NCBI GenBank assembly: GCA_031292465.1
Contig: JARLHB010000566.1
Coordinates: 1 to 5,463, forward strand
Direction: 5' to 3'
Length of the DNA stretch: 5,463 nt
Source: Ignavibacteriaceae bacterium
Lineage (GTDB): Bacteria; Bacteroidota; Ignavibacteria; Ignavibacteriales; Ignavibacteriaceae
Shown here piece after piece: positions 5,144-5,463 of the stretch (positions within the stretch are counted from its first letter, which is position 1; each line of letters begins with the position of its first letter). A model generated the notes under the pieces. The model ran no database searches. It was not told the DNA's origin and worked only from the letters and a program-made list of their open reading frames with translations. The position numbers and the translations under genes are program-made.

Positions 5144-5173
5144 ATTAACACCGCGATTAATCGCGGTGTTAAT
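5144..5173. repeat. perfect 30-bp central palindrome
   Basis: The two halves around 5158/5159 are exactly complementary for 15 bp, with half-site ATTAACACCGCGATT. The GC-rich CACCGCG core stands out in AT-rich surroundings. It lies close to the midpoint of the 4965-5330 element. It could form a cruciform, a hairpin in RNA read from either strand, or a binding site for a symmetrical protein. It has no T tract and so is not a standard terminator. Confidence 0.9.
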
Positions 5174-5194
5174 AATGCAATTACTATTTTCCTT

Positions 5195-5210
5195 AACTGT
5201 TTCAACAGTT
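5195..5210 (-). repeat. right-arm hairpin
   Basis: AACTGTT (5195-5201) and AACAGTT (5204-5210) are inverted copies 2 nt apart. They lie beside the GTGGTAAAC block exactly as the left-arm stem does. Relative to the left arm, one C-G pair has become T-A in both stem halves together. Confidence 0.75.
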
Positions 5211-5270
5211 TACCACTCCCTGTGCAAGAAATTAATTAAATTATTTATCGCATAATTTTTCATGCAAAAC

Positions 5271-5298
5271 GAATTTTCACACGGCTGTTTATGGCGGG
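5271..5298 (-). repeat. right subterminal inverted blocks
   Basis: GAATTTTCACAC (5271-5282) and ATGGCGGG (5291-5298) are exact inverses of the left subterminal blocks. They end 48 and 32 bp from the right end, within 3 bp of the distances seen on the left. Confidence 0.75.
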
Positions 5299-5316
5299 GT
5301 TATTGAAATACTATAC

Positions 5317-5330
5317 TGTGTAACTTCAGT
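5317..5330 (-). repeat. right terminal inverted repeat of the non-coding element
   Basis: TGTGTAACTTCAGT is the exact inverse of 4965-4978 and is followed by TAC. With the TTA reading, the element ends at 5329. Confidence 0.85.
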
Positions 5331-5463
5331 TACTTATGAAGGGAAAATACTTTTAAATAAACTGGCGCACTATGCGGGATTGTAATTATCCGGGCCTGGC
5401 AAAAGCTTCAGGCATTACAAGTTTACTAAAAATATTACGAAAACAATTCAATTTCGACTATTA
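5331..5463. other. right-edge flank, nothing supported
   Basis: These 133 bp beyond the element contain no terminator, tRNA or clear promoter. All minus-strand frames are stopped close to the edge. A plus-strand frame opens at ATG 5372 and runs off the window, but it has no ribosome site and only 30 codons are visible. Confidence 0.5.

Larger units (their letters stand above)
4966..5329. mobile_element. MITE-like structured non-coding element, unclassified
   Basis: A segment of about 365 bp has no reading frame worth calling. It is organised as two inverted arms around a central palindrome. Matching blocks sit at nearly equal distances from the two ends. The terminal 14 bp are perfect. CCCGCCAT (4999-5006) is the inverse of 5291-5298, GTGTGAAAATTC (5016-5027) is the inverse of 5271-5282, and GGGGGTGGTAAAC (5079-5091) matches the inverse of 5208-5220 at 12 of 13 positions. 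About 50 nt of diverged AT-rich sequence fills the same interval in both arms. Flanking TTA copies (4963-4965, 5330-5332) suggest a 3-bp target duplication, though 3 bp is weak evidence. This is the build of a miniature inverted-repeat transposable element or another structured non-autonomous element. I do not recognise the family or a parent transposase. It sits 52 bp upstream of the GNAT gene. Confidence 0.65.

Noticed and set aside
4965..5330. Reading the repeats as a CRISPR array or integron attC
   Set aside because: The repeats are inverted, not evenly spaced direct repeats, and there is no integron-type GTTRRRY core at both ends.
5372..5463. Partial plus-strand frame beginning MRDCNYPGLAKASG at the right edge
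   Set aside because: It has no Shine-Dalgarno sequence, only 30 codons are visible and no family is recognisable. The LAKASGIT stretch recalls a helix-turn-helix, but too little is seen to call it.

Overview
The window is AT-rich DNA that looks like a Bacteroidota-type genome (Bacteroidota/Ignavibacteria/Chlorobi group). This placement is inferred from three things: an ECF sigma / anti-sigma / Spy-like cassette, outer-membrane and periplasmic proteins with signal peptides cleaved before Q, and promoter-like sequences of the TTG-N(~20)-TAnnTTTG type. There is no marker gene that fixes the genus.

Layout. At the left edge (17-262, minus) is the N-terminal part of a DUF92-type membrane protein that ends early, probably through a 1-base frameshift in an A-run. 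Divergent from it, 466-1071 (plus) encodes a secreted 201-residue outer-membrane beta-barrel protein with its own terminator (1091-1119). Then comes about 200 bp without a convincing gene. A minus-strand tRNA-Leu(GAG) follows (1375-1458), with a clear promoter (1475-1503) and a hairpin terminator (1328-1358).

The centre of the window is a stress-response cassette. On the minus strand lie a tightly packed ECF sigma factor (2659-3201), a single-pass anti-sigma factor (2040-2657, 1-bp gap) and a periplasmic Spy/CnrX-like helical protein (1555-2028, 11-bp gap). Diverging from it across a 119-bp control region is a second, Met/His-bearing Spy/CpxP-like periplasmic protein (3321-3812). The inferred logic is that envelope stress (possibly metal or misfolded protein) is sensed in the periplasm, the membrane anti-sigma factor releases the sigma factor, and sigma then drives its own operon and the divergent chaperone-like gene. 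The control region holds a good minus-strand promoter, a dyad and a two-copy direct repeat that would suit such regulation.

A strong terminator (3834-3858) separates the Spy-like gene from a convergent minus-strand gene (3857-4912). That gene encodes a two-part protein: an N-terminal GNAT acetyltransferase and a C-terminal domain of unknown function.

The last 551 bp contain no gene I can support. They do contain the most unusual object in the window: a non-coding, almost symmetrical element of about 365 bp (4965-5330). It has perfect 14-bp terminal inverted repeats, three further conserved inverted blocks at matching distances, a perfect 30-bp central palindrome, and a hairpin in each arm whose stems differ by a compensatory base pair. 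It resembles a MITE or other structured mobile non-coding element, with a possible TTA target duplication, and I do not recognise its family.
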